A DNA stretch of 47,642 nt from Candidatus Iainarchaeum sp. (GCA_017609985.1 JAFCCW010000012.1:1-47642), one strand, 5' to 3'. Positions 16,845-25,812 are shown, counted from the stretch's first letter. The notes: generated by a model from the sequence alone, not told the origin. Program-made: numbers and translations.

Positions 16845-17891
16845 CTATTCAATCCTGAAATCTATTACAACCTGAACATCTTTCGGAGAGAAAGAGCGCA
16901 CCTTTTTTTTGTAAAGAATTTTTATCTTGCGATTAAATTTCTTTGCTGTCTTCTCAATTCTTTCAAGAGGAGACTTGAATGGATTGTCCGCTGGCTCAAA
17001 CTGGTAAAAGTGAATTACTCCTCCCCCTGGTTTGAGAGCGAGGAAGGCAGATTCAAGAAAGTGCTCGCCTCCCTTTGGCAAAGGCATTGTTACCCGATCA
17101 CACTTGCCAACAAGCTGTTCGGGAACGACCTTGTTCACATCCCCGGGAATTGGAAAAACTTTTTCTTCACACTTATTCAAAGCAATGTTTTGCTTCATGT
17201 CCTTTACAGCATCAGGATTTAGCTCAACTGCAAAGGCTTTCTTCATTGGAGAATTTTTTGCAAAGACTATTGGAAATGGACCAACTCCGGCAAAGAATGC
17301 TCCAACTTCCTCCCCCTCCTTTATCTGCTTTGAGATTCTAAAGCGTTCGGTCCCAAGCCGCGGAGAGAAAAAAGATTTTGCAAGGTCAAGCTTGAAAACA
17401 CAGCCATGCTCTTTGTAAGTAGCAACAGTTGTTTTTTTTCCAGCAATTGGCTTGACTGGTTGAATCCTGAATTCGCCCTGGTGTGCTCCTGAAATCTTCA
17501 AGACAGTTTCAATGTTTGTATTTACTTCAATTATGGCTTTCCCGATTTCTTTTTGTTTATGTTCAAGCTCTTCCGGAATCTCAATAACCGCAGTATTGCC
17601 AACAGTGTCAAAGCTAGTGATTAAATGCTTTTTTTCTTCAGGCGAAAGCATGTTCTTAAGCGCGTCCTTTAGTGAACGAGGCTTGCGATTGTTTTCAGCA
17701 AAGTCTGTTTCAACAAGCTCTGCTGTTTTGAATTTCTTAGCAAGCAGTGAAGCAGAAGGTTTTTTGGAAAGAGGAAAAACAACACAGGTTTTGGTTTTCT
17801 TAAACAATTTGTTTCTGTCAATTAGGTTTAGGTCTGCGAGAGACTGTTTTACTTTTTGCACTTGCTTAAGAGGAACTTTCAATCCATACAT
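16845..17891 (-). CDS. trm5: tRNA (guanine37-N1)-methyltransferase Trm5
   Basis: A 348-residue class-I SAM methyltransferase of the Trm5 family, which makes m1G37 in tRNA. The protein has an N-terminal D1-like region, a middle domain, and the SAM motif EVGAFFAGVGPFPIVFAKN, followed by VELNPDAVKDMKQNIALNK and the catalytic segment VTMPLPKGGEHFLESAF. The open frame runs 55 codons further upstream, but ATG 17891 matches the family start and sits about 27 bases from TTTAAA at 17916-17921. It is divergent from the DUF63 gene. Confidence 0.87.
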   Translation of the reverse strand: MYGLKVPLKQVQKVKQSLADLNLIDRNKLFKKTKTCVVFPLSKKPSASLLAKKFKTAELVETDFAENNRKPRSLKDALKNMLSPEEKKHLITSFDTVGNTAVIEIPEELEHKQKEIGKAIIEVNTNIETVLKISGAHQGEFRIQPVKPIAGKKTTVATYKEHGCVFKLDLAKSFFSPRLGTERFRISKQIKEGEEVGAFFAGVGPFPIVFAKNSPMKKAFAVELNPDAVKDMKQNIALNKCEEKVFPIPGDVNKVVPEQLVGKCDRVTMPLPKGGEHFLESAFLALKPGGGVIHFYQFEPADNPFKSPLERIEKTAKKFNRKIKILYKKKVRSFSPKDVQVVIDFRIE

Positions 17892-17898
17892 TAAAGCA

Positions 17899-17921
17899 TT
17901 TAAAAGGGTTAACAGTTTAAA
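17899..17921. promoter_or_regulatory. Interlocked divergent TATA boxes (trm5 / DUF63)
   Basis: Two TTTAAA boxes face each other in a 38-base spacer. TTTAAA at 17899-17904 is about 28 bases before the plus-strand ATG 17930. TTTAAA at 17916-17921 is about 27 bases before the minus-strand ATG 17891. Each promoter therefore lies inside the initiation region of the other, so the two would compete. Confidence 0.55.
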
Positions 17922-17929
17922 TAATACCG

Positions 17930-18760
17930 ATGTTGGAAGAATTATGGTTTGAGTATTTTTGCAAGCCAGCAATAGAGCACGGGGGCTACAATTTAGTGAA
18001 CACACTCGTGTACGGCGCGATTCTTCTGGCGATTGCCTTCTTTGTAGTTTTTCCACTTCTTGACAAAAAAGAAATCAAATTCGATTTCAAGTTTGCAGTT
18101 GCATTGCTTCCGTATATTCTTCTGGGAAGCAGTTTCAGAGTACTGGAGGACTTGAGACTGCTTGAGAGGTCCTGCAATCCACTTGAAGCTGGATTTTATA
18201 CTTATACTCCCGGAATTTACATTGCAATTTTTGCGCTCGTGATTGCAGCAATTGCTGTTTCAAGAATTGCTTCAAAGAAATTTGAGAAAAATTTTTACAA
18301 AGTATTTGGAGGAATCGGGTTACTGCTTGCTCTGCCGATAATCGGGTTTGAAATTCTTCAGTTCCAGGCGTGGCTTGGCTTTCTCGGAATTATTGCAATG
18401 ACTGCTGGGATTTCATGGATTGTTGTAAAAGCAACTGAGAGATTCAGGAAAGGATTTTTTTCAAGCAAGCTGAATATGCTTGCACTCGGAGGGCAGGTTC
18501 TTGATGGCTCAGCAACATTTGTTGCAACACAGTTTTTCAGGTGCGGAGAACAGCACGTGCTGAGCGATATTGTGCTCCAGCTTTTCCCGTTCGGTTTTGT
18601 GCTTGTGAAAATTGGATTAATTCTTGCAATCCTGCACTATGTTGACAGAGAAATTCAAAACGAGAATTTGCGAAACTTTATAAAATTGTTTTTGATAATT
18701 CTTGGATTTGCAACAGGGTTACGGGACTTGATGACCCTGGGTGTAGGAACCTGTTTGTAG
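17930..18760 (+). CDS. DUF63 membrane protein
   Basis: A 276-residue polytopic membrane protein of the archaeal DUF63 family. Family marks are LLPYILLGSSFRVLEDLRLL and the following GFYTYTPGIYIAIFALVIA. About seven to eight hydrophobic segments are visible, with a conserved-looking LDGSATFVATQFF in the second half. The function is not established. The stop lies ten bases before dph5, and the three genes from here to 19806 look like an operon. Confidence 0.87.
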   Translation: MLEELWFEYFCKPAIEHGGYNLVNTLVYGAILLAIAFFVVFPLLDKKEIKFDFKFAVALLPYILLGSSFRVLEDLRLLERSCNPLEAGFYTYTPGIYIAIFALVIAAIAVSRIASKKFEKNFYKVFGGIGLLLALPIIGFEILQFQAWLGFLGIIAMTAGISWIVVKATERFRKGFFSSKLNMLALGGQVLDGSATFVATQFFRCGEQHVLSDIVLQLFPFGFVLVKIGLILAILHYVDREIQNENLRNFIKLFLIILGFATGLRDLMTLGVGTCL

Positions 18761-18770
18761 GTGAAGAAAA

Positions 18771-19532
18771 ATGCTTTACTTGATTGGAATCGGACTGAAA
18801 CCAGAGCACTTGACTGAAGAAGCTCTTGAAGCAATAGGCAAGTGCGAGAAAGTTTTCCTTGAAAGCTATACCTCGGTTTACAGTGAGGGTTCAGCACTGA
18901 AACTGGAGGAGAGAATCGAAAAGAAAACAGAGAAGCTATTCCGAGACAATGTTGAACAGGGACTGGGAGAAGTGCTTGAGGAAGCAAAACTTAAGGATGT
19001 GGCATTGCTGGTTTATGGGAATGCATTGAGTGCAACAACTCACACACAAATCCTTCTTGACGCAAAAAAAGAAAAAGTCAGCGTGAAAGTAATTCCGGGA
19101 ATAAGCATTTTTGATTTCTTGGGAAAAACAGGGTTAAGCCAGTACAAGTTTGGAAAAGCAGTCACGATTGTGAGAAAACAGGAAAATTATGCACCTGAAA
19201 GTTTTTACGATGGGATTGTTAAAAACAAGAAGGCTGGAATGCATACACTATGCCTTCTCGACATTGAAATTGAAGGACACCACGAACAGCTGATGAGCGT
19301 GAAGGCAGGAGTGAAAAGAATTCTGGAAATTGAAAAAAGCAGAAAGAAAAACGAGCTGAAAAAAGCAGAATTTGTTGCAATCTCCAAGGCAGGAAGCAGT
19401 GAAGAAAAAATCCTGTTCGGCAATGCAAAAAAGATGATGGAATCATTTCTTGACACGCCAGCCTCATTGATTGTTTGTGCAGACTTAAGTGAAAAAGAAC
19501 GAGAGTTTTTGGAGGAATTTTATGCAAAATGA
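18771..19532 (+). CDS. dph5: Diphthine synthase
   Basis: A 253-residue SAM-dependent methyltransferase of the tetrapyrrole-methylase fold that methylates the modified histidine of EF-2 in diphthamide synthesis. It begins MLYLIGIGLKPEHLTEEALE with the N-terminal GxGL motif; YGNALSATTHTQIL and VIPGISIFDFLGKTGLSQYKFG are family motifs. AGGTGA lies six bases before the ATG. It overlaps the DUF357 gene by 11 bases. Confidence 0.95.
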   Translation: MLYLIGIGLKPEHLTEEALEAIGKCEKVFLESYTSVYSEGSALKLEERIEKKTEKLFRDNVEQGLGEVLEEAKLKDVALLVYGNALSATTHTQILLDAKKEKVSVKVIPGISIFDFLGKTGLSQYKFGKAVTIVRKQENYAPESFYDGIVKNKKAGMHTLCLLDIEIEGHHEQLMSVKAGVKRILEIEKSRKKNELKKAEFVAISKAGSSEEKILFGNAKKMMESFLDTPASLIVCADLSEKEREFLEEFYAK

Positions 19533-19806
19533 GTTGAAAGAAAAAGTCAAAAAATACAGGGCTTTGACTGAAAGAGCTCTTGAAGAAATTGAGTTAATGA
19601 AAGAGCTTGAAGAAAAAGATGAAAAAATCGCAAAAGACTTTCTTTCAATGTGCAAAAACTATCTGGAAGACGGAAAACACTTTCAGGAAACAGGCGATTT
19701 GCTGACTGCTCTTGCATCATTTTCTTATTCTCATGCCTGGCTGGATGCAGGGGTGCGAGCAAAACTGTTGAAAGCAGAGGACGACCAGCTGTTTACTCTT
19801 CCCTAA
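19522..19806 (+). CDS. DUF357 protein
   Basis: A 94-residue all-helical protein of the archaeal DUF357 family. The signature is the C-terminal LLTALASFSYSHAWLDAGVRAKLL. The ATG at 19522 is preceded by GGAGGA with six bases spacing and overlaps the end of dph5, so translational coupling is likely; the longer frame from 19489 lacks such a site. The function is unknown; pairing with translation-related genes such as dph5 is consistent with a housekeeping role. Confidence 0.8.
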   Translation: MQNELKEKVKKYRALTERALEEIELMKELEEKDEKIAKDFLSMCKNYLEDGKHFQETGDLLTALASFSYSHAWLDAGVRAKLLKAEDDQLFTLP

Positions 19807-19854
19807 AGATAACAAATGTTTAAATAAACAAATTCCCTTATTGAAAAGGTTTTT

Positions 19855-20331
19855 ATGGGAATTTATGATGAAAAAAAATTTGCTTTTCCAGGGCTAAAAC
19901 TTGACCCTTCAAAGAAATATGTTCAGGTAATCGCAATTGCTATTGCATTGATTGTGCTACTCGTTGTTGTTTCAACAGCTTCAAACTTTTTGAAACCAGA
20001 CCCATTTAAGCTCATGTTTTCAAACAACCCGCTTGACCTTTCAAAAGAATACAATAGCATGCTGAAAGTAAAGATTTCAAACGTGACAGGGGAAAGAGCA
20101 GAGAACGTGATTGTAAGAGTTTCTCCAGAAGACAATGTTTCCCTGCTCGTGTTTCCAACAGAACAGGAAATTCCAGTGCTGGAAAAGGGCGGGGAAAGAG
20201 AACTTCTTTTTACAATAAGACCTGATCCAAGAATTGACATACTGCAGGGAGCCTACAAGATAAAGGTTTCAACAGTTTTGAATGGAGAAGAATACAGCAA
20301 AAGCGCAAAAGTCTATATTAGAACTGTTTGA
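19855..20331 (+). CDS. Membrane-anchored protein with an Ig-like outer domain
   Basis: A 158-residue protein with one membrane helix (VIAIAIALIVLLVVVSTASN, residues 24-43) and an outside domain. LKVKISNVTGERAENVIVRV followed by VLEKGGERELLFTIRPDPRI and YKIKVSTVLNG is the pattern of archaeal Ig-like/CARDB-type beta sandwiches. No catalytic motif is seen. It probably has a surface or scaffold role. It is convergent with acylphosphatase, with one base between the genes. Confidence 0.6.
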   Translation: MGIYDEKKFAFPGLKLDPSKKYVQVIAIAIALIVLLVVVSTASNFLKPDPFKLMFSNNPLDLSKEYNSMLKVKISNVTGERAENVIVRVSPEDNVSLLVFPTEQEIPVLEKGGERELLFTIRPDPRIDILQGAYKIKVSTVLNGEEYSKSAKVYIRTV

Positions 20332-20332
20332 A

Positions 20333-20608
20333 TCAGCGGATTGAAAAAAAAGAAAAATCTTTTTTTGGCTTTTCCCACACAAGATCAACTTTTTCAACAT
20401 CTGATGATAGGGGGCCACGGTAGAGAAGTGAAACAAATTCCTCCGCCTGCTTTGGCTCTGCTTCACCAACAACCTCGACAGTGCCGTCGGGAAGGTTTTT
20501 TGAAAAACCTTTAACATTCAGGCGCCTTGCCTCTCGTTGGGTGAAAAACCTAAAGCCAACGCCCTGCACCCTGCCGTGGATGACTGCGCGGAATCTCTTA
20601 AGAGCCAT
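20333..20608 (-). CDS. acyP: Acylphosphatase
   Basis: A 91-residue acylphosphatase that hydrolyses carboxyl-phosphate bonds. HGRVQGVGFRFFTQREA holds the catalytic Arg, and GFSKNLPDGTVEVVGEAE holds the catalytic Asn (K-N-L-P-D-G-T-V-E). The length is exactly that of the family. It lies upstream of no obvious partner. Confidence 0.95.
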   Translation of the reverse strand: MALKRFRAVIHGRVQGVGFRFFTQREARRLNVKGFSKNLPDGTVEVVGEAEPKQAEEFVSLLYRGPLSSDVEKVDLVWEKPKKDFSFFSIR

Positions 20609-20637
20609 GCAAAAAGAAAGAAAAAAGTGCTTTTAAA

Positions 20638-21999
20638 TCAAAGCACATCAAAATATCTCTTTGTTTCCCAGTCAGTGACAGCAATTCTGTAGTCATCCCA
20701 TTCAGCTGTCTTGCCCTCAATATAGCGTTCGAAGAGATGCTGTCCAAGAGTCTCCTTCATAAGACTGCTTTTCTTCAGGTGCTTCAAAGCCTGCCAGAGA
20801 GAATAGGGAAGCATGTCAATTTCTTTTTCAGAACGAGCACATAAATCAAGTTTGTAGACATCCTCGTTAACTGGAGCTGGAAGCTCAGCCTTGTTCTTGA
20901 TGCCGTCAAGACCGGATGAAAGCATTGCGGCAAAGGCAAGATATGGATTGCAAGAAGGGTCAGGACATCTTATCTCTGCTCTAGTCCCTTTTTCCCTGCC
21001 TGGAGAAATACGTGGAATGCGAATAAGCGAAGACCTGTTGATTTGAGCCCAGCAGATGTAAACAGGTGCTTCATATCCTGGAACAAGTCTCTTATAGGAA
21101 TTAACTGTTGGGGAAAGAATAGCAGACATTTCCTTGGCATGAGCAAGCTGTCCTGCAATAAAATATCTTGCTATTTTTGAAAGCTTGTATTCATCATTTT
21201 TGTCGTAAAACACGTTCTCCCTGGTTTTTGTATCAAACAGAGATTGGTGAGTGTGCATTCCTGAACCAGCCATTCCCTGAGCTGGTTTTGGCATAAAGCT
21301 TGCGTGAAGACCGTGAGAGTGAGCAATTGACTTTGTAACATACTTGAAGGTTATTGTCTTGTCAGCTTGCTGAAGAGAAGGACCATATCTGAAATCAATC
21401 TCGTGCTGACCTGGAGCGCACTCGTGATGCGATGTCTCAACTTTCAAGCCCATGCTTTCAAGGCCAAAAATAATGTCCCTGCGGACATCGCTTGCAAGGT
21501 CACGGGGAGCATAATCGAAGTATCCGCCCACATCCTGCGGAACAGGATCAGTTCCGTCCGCCCCATTGAATTTAAACAAAAAGAATTCAAGTTCCGGTCC
21601 AACATTGAATTCGTAACCCATTTCCTCTGCCTTTTGAGTAGCCCTTCTTAGCACATATCTTGGATCTCCCTCAAAATGCTTGGCGTCTGGTGTGTAAACA
21701 TCACAGATAATGCGAGCAACACCTTTCTCCTTTGGTCTCCAAGGCAACACAGCAAACGTGGAAGGGTCAGGCATCAGATACATATCGCTCTCAGCAATTC
21801 TGGCAAAGCCCTCAATTGAAGAACCATCAAACCAGACACCCTTATCAAAAGCCTCTCCTAAATCAGAAGAAGAAATTGTAACACTCTTAATGTTTCCAAA
21901 TATGTCGGAAAAGTGAAGCTTGATAAATTTCACATCTTCTTTTTCCGCTTTGCTTAAAACATCCTCTTTCGAAATTGAACCTAATTCAGAATTGCTCAC
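20638..21999 (-). CDS. glnA: Glutamine synthetase, type I
   Basis: A 453-residue GS-I, which makes glutamine from glutamate, ammonia and ATP. FDGSSIEGFARIAESDMYLMPD, GPELEFFLF, HHECAPGQHEIDFRY, GSGMHTHQSL and RIPRISPGREKGTRAEIRCPDP are the metal- and substrate-site motifs. The C-terminal adenylylation motif NLYDLP is absent, so control is probably by feedback or transcription. The start is GTG with GGAGGTTTTATT upstream. It is divergent from an Lrp-family regulator across about 150 bases. Confidence 0.96.
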   Translation of the reverse strand: MSNSELGSISKEDVLSKAEKEDVKFIKLHFSDIFGNIKSVTISSSDLGEAFDKGVWFDGSSIEGFARIAESDMYLMPDPSTFAVLPWRPKEKGVARIICDVYTPDAKHFEGDPRYVLRRATQKAEEMGYEFNVGPELEFFLFKFNGADGTDPVPQDVGGYFDYAPRDLASDVRRDIIFGLESMGLKVETSHHECAPGQHEIDFRYGPSLQQADKTITFKYVTKSIAHSHGLHASFMPKPAQGMAGSGMHTHQSLFDTKTRENVFYDKNDEYKLSKIARYFIAGQLAHAKEMSAILSPTVNSYKRLVPGYEAPVYICWAQINRSSLIRIPRISPGREKGTRAEIRCPDPSCNPYLAFAAMLSSGLDGIKNKAELPAPVNEDVYKLDLCARSEKEIDMLPYSLWQALKHLKKSSLMKETLGQHLFERYIEGKTAEWDDYRIAVTDWETKRYFDVL

Positions 22000-22149
22000 A
22001 ATAAAACCTCCATTTAATATACTAAAATCAGCTGAGAGTTATTTAAATGTTTTGAACAAAAAACTGAAAAATTTTAATATATTTTGCATATTAACAGTAC
22101 AATATTGAAAAAATTTCAAATTTCAATCGTGGAAAAAGCAGGTGATTTT

Positions 22150-22596
22150 TTGGACAAGATAGATACAAAGATTCTTAACACATTAATTGAAAACGGTTCA
22201 ATCGGATACAAGAAAATTGCAAAAACTCTGGGAATAACCATTGGCACCGTGCACAACAGGATAAAAAAACTTGAAAAAGAAAAAATTATCAAAAAATACT
22301 GCACTTTGCTTGACTGTGAAAAGCTTGGCTATGGAATAAGTGTGCTGATAAATGTTACGATTACTGGGGGGCATTTGGAAGAAATTGAAAAAAAATACAG
22401 CAAGCACAAGAATGTTTGCGCTGTCTATGATGTTACAGGCGGATTTGACATGGTTATGGTTGCAAAATTTAAGGAAACCAGAGAGCTTAATGGATTTGTA
22501 AAAAAGTTAATGGCAGAAAAGCACGTGGAAAGAACAAATACTTCGCTTGTCTTGAATATTATCAAGGAAGAAAACGTGCCTTTTCCGATTGAGTAA
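22150..22596 (+). CDS. Lrp/AsnC-family transcription regulator
   Basis: A 148-residue Lrp/AsnC protein. An N-terminal winged helix (LDKIDTKILNTLIENGSIGY, then KIAKTLGITIGTVHNRIKKL) is followed by an effector-binding RAM domain containing VYDVTGGFDMVMVAKFK. The open frame extends upstream, but TTG 22150 is four bases after GGTGA, the same spacing as the tfb start, and gives the classic LDxIDxKIL beginning; GTG 22129 is the alternative. Divergence from glnA suggests it controls nitrogen assimilation; this is inference. Confidence 0.85.
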   Translation: MDKIDTKILNTLIENGSIGYKKIAKTLGITIGTVHNRIKKLEKEKIIKKYCTLLDCEKLGYGISVLINVTITGGHLEEIEKKYSKHKNVCAVYDVTGGFDMVMVAKFKETRELNGFVKKLMAEKHVERTNTSLVLNIIKEENVPFPIE

Positions 22597-22706
22597 ATAA
22601 AAGGCAGAGCAGATGTTTGAGACCTGAAAAACTAAGAGAGATTTTTAAAGGTTTCCAAATCTATTATTAATATCTTTTTAGTGATAAGTGATTTACTGGT
22701 GAGCAA

Positions 22707-23252
22707 ATGGGACTAAAGGAAGTGCGAATTCATGGAAGAGGCGGACAAGGAGCTGTAACCTCTGCACAGATTCTTGCAATTGCTGCTTCAAAGGACGGCA
22801 AATTTACCCAGTCTTTTCCAACTTTTGGTGTTGAGAGAAGCGGAGCTCCAGTTGAAGCTTATACAAGAATTTCAGAAGAATTTATCAACAGAAGACAGCA
22901 GGTTTACAATCCAGGCTATGTAATTGTTCTGGACACGTCTCTAATTGGAGTAATTGACGTTACAAAAGGAATCAGCGAAGACGGATTGATTATAGCTAAT
23001 TCAACAAAGACTCCTGAAGAACTTGGATTAAAGGGAGCAAAAGCTTACTCTATTGATATTACAAAAATTGCACTTGACATAATGGGGAAGCCATTTGTGA
23101 ATATTGCTGCTCTCGGAGCATTTGCATCTTTAACAGGCGAAACATCAATTGATTCACTCAAAAAAGCTGTTGAAGAAAGAATGGGAAAACTTGCAGAACT
23201 TAACAACAAGGCTCTTGACAAGGTCTTTGCACTAGCGGAGGATTTGAAATGA
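22707..23252 (+). CDS. porC: Pyruvate:ferredoxin oxidoreductase gamma subunit
   Basis: A 181-residue gamma subunit of a 2-oxoacid:ferredoxin oxidoreductase. It starts KEVRIHGRGGQGAVTSAQIL, the family motif, and contains FPTFGVERSGAPVEAYTRIS. It opens a four-gene operon whose genes overlap by four bases or abut, the order C-D-A-B being usual for the archaeal four-subunit POR. A TTTTTAAAG box at about 22643-22651 and GGTGAG before the ATG suggest a leadered transcript. Confidence 0.94.
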   Translation: MGLKEVRIHGRGGQGAVTSAQILAIAASKDGKFTQSFPTFGVERSGAPVEAYTRISEEFINRRQQVYNPGYVIVLDTSLIGVIDVTKGISEDGLIIANSTKTPEELGLKGAKAYSIDITKIALDIMGKPFVNIAALGAFASLTGETSIDSLKKAVEERMGKLAELNNKALDKVFALAEDLK

Positions 23253-23539
23253 ATCACGAACTCAGCGAAAAGGCAAAGAAGTTAAGTCAGGGAGCAGTAA
23301 TCGACAAGCCAGGTTCAACAGTTGAAACAAAGACTGGTGGCTGGAAAACATTTAAACCTGTGACAAATTACGAAGAATGCATTAAGTGCGGAAAGTGCTG
23401 GGCAGTCTGTCCAGAAGCAGCTTACAAGCAGAACAAGGATGGGTTCTTTGAAGTTGACCTTGACTACTGCAAGGGATGTGGAATTTGCGCAAAAGAATGT
23501 CCAAAAAAATGCATTAAGATGGAGCTTGAAGAAAAGTAG
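23249..23539 (+). CDS. porD: Pyruvate:ferredoxin oxidoreductase delta subunit (2[4Fe-4S])
   Basis: A 96-residue ferredoxin-like subunit with two four-cysteine clusters, CIKCGKCWAVCPEAAY and CKGCGICAKECPKKC. It moves electrons from the TPP subunit to ferredoxin. The ATG overlaps the porC stop (ATGA), with GGAGGA upstream. Confidence 0.94.
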   Translation: MNHELSEKAKKLSQGAVIDKPGSTVETKTGGWKTFKPVTNYEECIKCGKCWAVCPEAAYKQNKDGFFEVDLDYCKGCGICAKECPKKCIKMELEEK

Positions 23540-23548
23540 GTGTTTTAT

Positions 23549-24712
23549 GTGGTGAACATTGATATCAAAAAAGCAACTGTAACAGAAGCAAGTGTTTCAG
23601 TTGCCTGGGGTGCAAGGCTTTCAAGACCGGAAGTTATTCCAATGTACCCAATTACTCCACAGACTCACATTGTAGAACATTTAGCTGAATTTATTAACAA
23701 TGGAGAAATGGACGCAGAAATGATTCATGTTGAAAGCGAGCATTCTGCATTAAGTGCAATGGTGGGAAGTGTTGCAGCTGGTTCAAGAACTTTTACTGCA
23801 ACTGCTTCACAGGGACTTGCATTAATGTATGAAATTCTTCCAATCATGAGCGGAATGAGACTGCCAGGAGTGATGGCTGTTGCAAACCGTGCGCTCTCAG
23901 CTCCAATAAATATTTGGAATGATCACTCTGATTCTGTTTCAGCAAGAGACCAGGGCTGGATTCAGTTATGGGTAGAGAGCAGTCAGGAAGCTCTTGACAC
24001 TGTAATTCAAGCTTATAAAATTTCAGAAAACAAGAAAGTTATGCTGCCGGTGATGGTTAACCTTGACGGTTTTTCACTAAGCCATGTTTACGAGCCAGTT
24101 GAAATTCCAGACCAGGGCAAAGTAGACAAGTTTTTGCCAGAATACAAAGCAGAGGACTTTCTTGACTTAAAGAATCCAAAAACTTTTGGACCAATTGGAT
24201 TCCCAAGCGATTATATGGAATTCAAAGAACAACAGCAGGCAGCAATGTTCGAAGCAGAGCCAGTTGTACAAGAAGTTGCAAAAGAGTTTGGAAAAGCTTT
24301 CGGAAGAGAATACGGAGACGGCTTAGTTGAAGAATACAAAATGGAAGACGCAGAATATGCAGTCATTGGAATGGGTACGCTTTGCGGAACAGCAAAGGAT
24401 GCAGTTGATGAATTAAGAGAAAAAGGAATCAAGGCAGGAGTGCTCAGATTAAAGTGCATGAGGCCTCTCCCAGCTGAAAGAATTCAAAAAGCAGTCAAGG
24501 GACTAAAAGCACTGGCAGTAATAGACAGACATGTGTCTCTTGGATTTGAAGGACCATTGTTCACTGACTTGAGAAGTGCACTGTACGAAACAGGGCTTCA
24601 GGTAAACGGCTATGTTGCCGGCCTTGGAGGCAAAGACATTAAGATTCAGCATTTTGAAAAAGTGTTTAATGAATTAAAAGAAGGAAAGAAAAAAGGAGGC
24701 TGGTTGTTGTGA
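23549..24712 (+). CDS. porA: Pyruvate:ferredoxin oxidoreductase alpha subunit
   Basis: A 387-residue alpha subunit. MYPITPQTHIVEHLAEFI and MIHVESEHSALSAMVGSVAAGSR form the N-terminal pyrimidine-binding domain; IMSGMRLPGVMAVANRALSAP and NIWNDHSDSVSARDQGWIQL are strongly conserved in PORs. The frame is open from 23540, but GTG 23549 lies six bases after AGGTG. It makes acetyl-CoA from pyruvate and CoA together with the beta subunit. Confidence 0.94.
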   Translation: MVNIDIKKATVTEASVSVAWGARLSRPEVIPMYPITPQTHIVEHLAEFINNGEMDAEMIHVESEHSALSAMVGSVAAGSRTFTATASQGLALMYEILPIMSGMRLPGVMAVANRALSAPINIWNDHSDSVSARDQGWIQLWVESSQEALDTVIQAYKISENKKVMLPVMVNLDGFSLSHVYEPVEIPDQGKVDKFLPEYKAEDFLDLKNPKTFGPIGFPSDYMEFKEQQQAAMFEAEPVVQEVAKEFGKAFGREYGDGLVEEYKMEDAEYAVIGMGTLCGTAKDAVDELREKGIKAGVLRLKCMRPLPAERIQKAVKGLKALAVIDRHVSLGFEGPLFTDLRSALYETGLQVNGYVAGLGGKDIKIQHFEKVFNELKEGKKKGGWLL

Positions 24713-25641
24713 GCAAAGAAGTGAAAAAAATAATGGGCCTTGAAGAAAGAGAACTCTTTGCTCCGGGACACAGAGCTTGTGCAGGATGCGGTGAAGCACT
24801 GGGCATTAGACACACGATAAAAGCTGCTGGTGAAAACACTATTGTTGTTAGTGCAACAGGTTGCATGGAAGTTATTTCAACACCTTATCCGGAAACTGCA
24901 TGGAAGGTCCCCTGGATTCACGCAGCATTTGAAAACAATTCAGCAGTTGCATCAGGAATTGATGCCTCCCTAAAAAAGCAGGGAAAAAGAGATGAAACAA
25001 ACCTCCTAGTAGTTGGCGGAGACGGTTCAACTTTTGATATTGGATTTGGAGCATTAAGCGGTGCAATAGAACGAGGGCACAAGTTTACATATGTTTGCAC
25101 AGACAACGAAGCTTACATGAACACTGGAATTCAGAGATCTGGAGCATCATTCCCATTCTCTTCAACAACCACTGCGCCAGCAGGAAAAAAAGTGCATGGA
25201 AAAATGGATCCTAAAAAGCCACTGCCATTGATTGTCGCAGCCCATGGTTCAGGATATGTTGCAACAGCTTCAATAGCAAATCTTATAGACCTTAATAGAA
25301 AGGTAAAAGAAGCATTGACAAGAGACGGAGTTAGCTTTGTTCATGTTTACTCACCATGCCCAAGAGGCTGGTATCACGCTTCTGATTCAGCTCTTGAAAT
25401 CGCAAGGCTTGCAATTGACACAAGAGTGTTTCCATTGTACGAAATCGACAATGGAGTGCTGAAGTTTACTCAAAAAATTGAGAAAGAGAAAGCAAAACCT
25501 CTTGAAGAATATACAAAAACTCAAAGAAGATTCAAGCACTTGGACGAAGAAGACATGAAAAAACTCAAAGAATATGTTAATGACAGATATTCTTTCCTCG
25601 AAGGAATAGAGGGAAAAAAGTGCTTTGACACTCTTTATTGA
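24709..25641 (+). CDS. porB: Pyruvate:ferredoxin oxidoreductase beta subunit (TPP-binding)
   Basis: A 310-residue beta subunit carrying the thiamine diphosphate site, GGDGSTFDIGFGALSGAIER followed by YVCTDNEAYMNTGIQRSGAS. ACAGCGE and TGCME near the N terminus and the later SPCPRGW supply cluster and substrate motifs. The start is GTG overlapping the porA stop (GTGA). It is the last gene of the operon, followed by a U-rich stretch. Confidence 0.94.
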   Translation: MSKEVKKIMGLEERELFAPGHRACAGCGEALGIRHTIKAAGENTIVVSATGCMEVISTPYPETAWKVPWIHAAFENNSAVASGIDASLKKQGKRDETNLLVVGGDGSTFDIGFGALSGAIERGHKFTYVCTDNEAYMNTGIQRSGASFPFSSTTTAPAGKKVHGKMDPKKPLPLIVAAHGSGYVATASIANLIDLNRKVKEALTRDGVSFVHVYSPCPRGWYHASDSALEIARLAIDTRVFPLYEIDNGVLKFTQKIEKEKAKPLEEYTKTQRRFKHLDEEDMKKLKEYVNDRYSFLEGIEGKKCFDTLY

Positions 25642-25706
25642 TTTTTTTAAGTTCTGCAAATCGCTAAGCGGTTAGGTTTTTATTAACTTCACAGTCAATA
25701 ATTTTT

Positions 25707-25774
25707 GGGCAGGGGTGTTCAACCAACTCTCTTAGCATTCATCCTTTTTTTAGGATGGCTCCTGCCCTTTTTTT
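25707..25774 (+). ncRNA. Candidate small structured RNA with terminator-like end
   Basis: GGGCAGG (25707-25713) pairs perfectly with CCTGCCC (25761-25767), followed directly by a run of seven T. Inside, CATCC and GGATG around an eight-base loop form a second stem (about 25739-25756), and GGT...ACC can form a small third one. A TATA-like TTTTTATTA lies about 27 bases before the first G, which fits transcription starting exactly at GGGCAGG. The 7-bp closing stem recalls a tRNA acceptor, but the 61-base length and missing T-arm motif rule that out. It may be a small RNA or a strong terminator of the por operon. Confidence 0.4.
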
Positions 25775-25812
25775 GAAAAAAATCTTGTTATAGACTTGGC
25801 TGGTGCAATTGA

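Noticed and set aside
25707-25767. A tRNA gene (7-bp acceptor-like stem)
   Set aside because: The length is 61 bases, there is no GGTTCRA T-arm and no anticodon arm in place.
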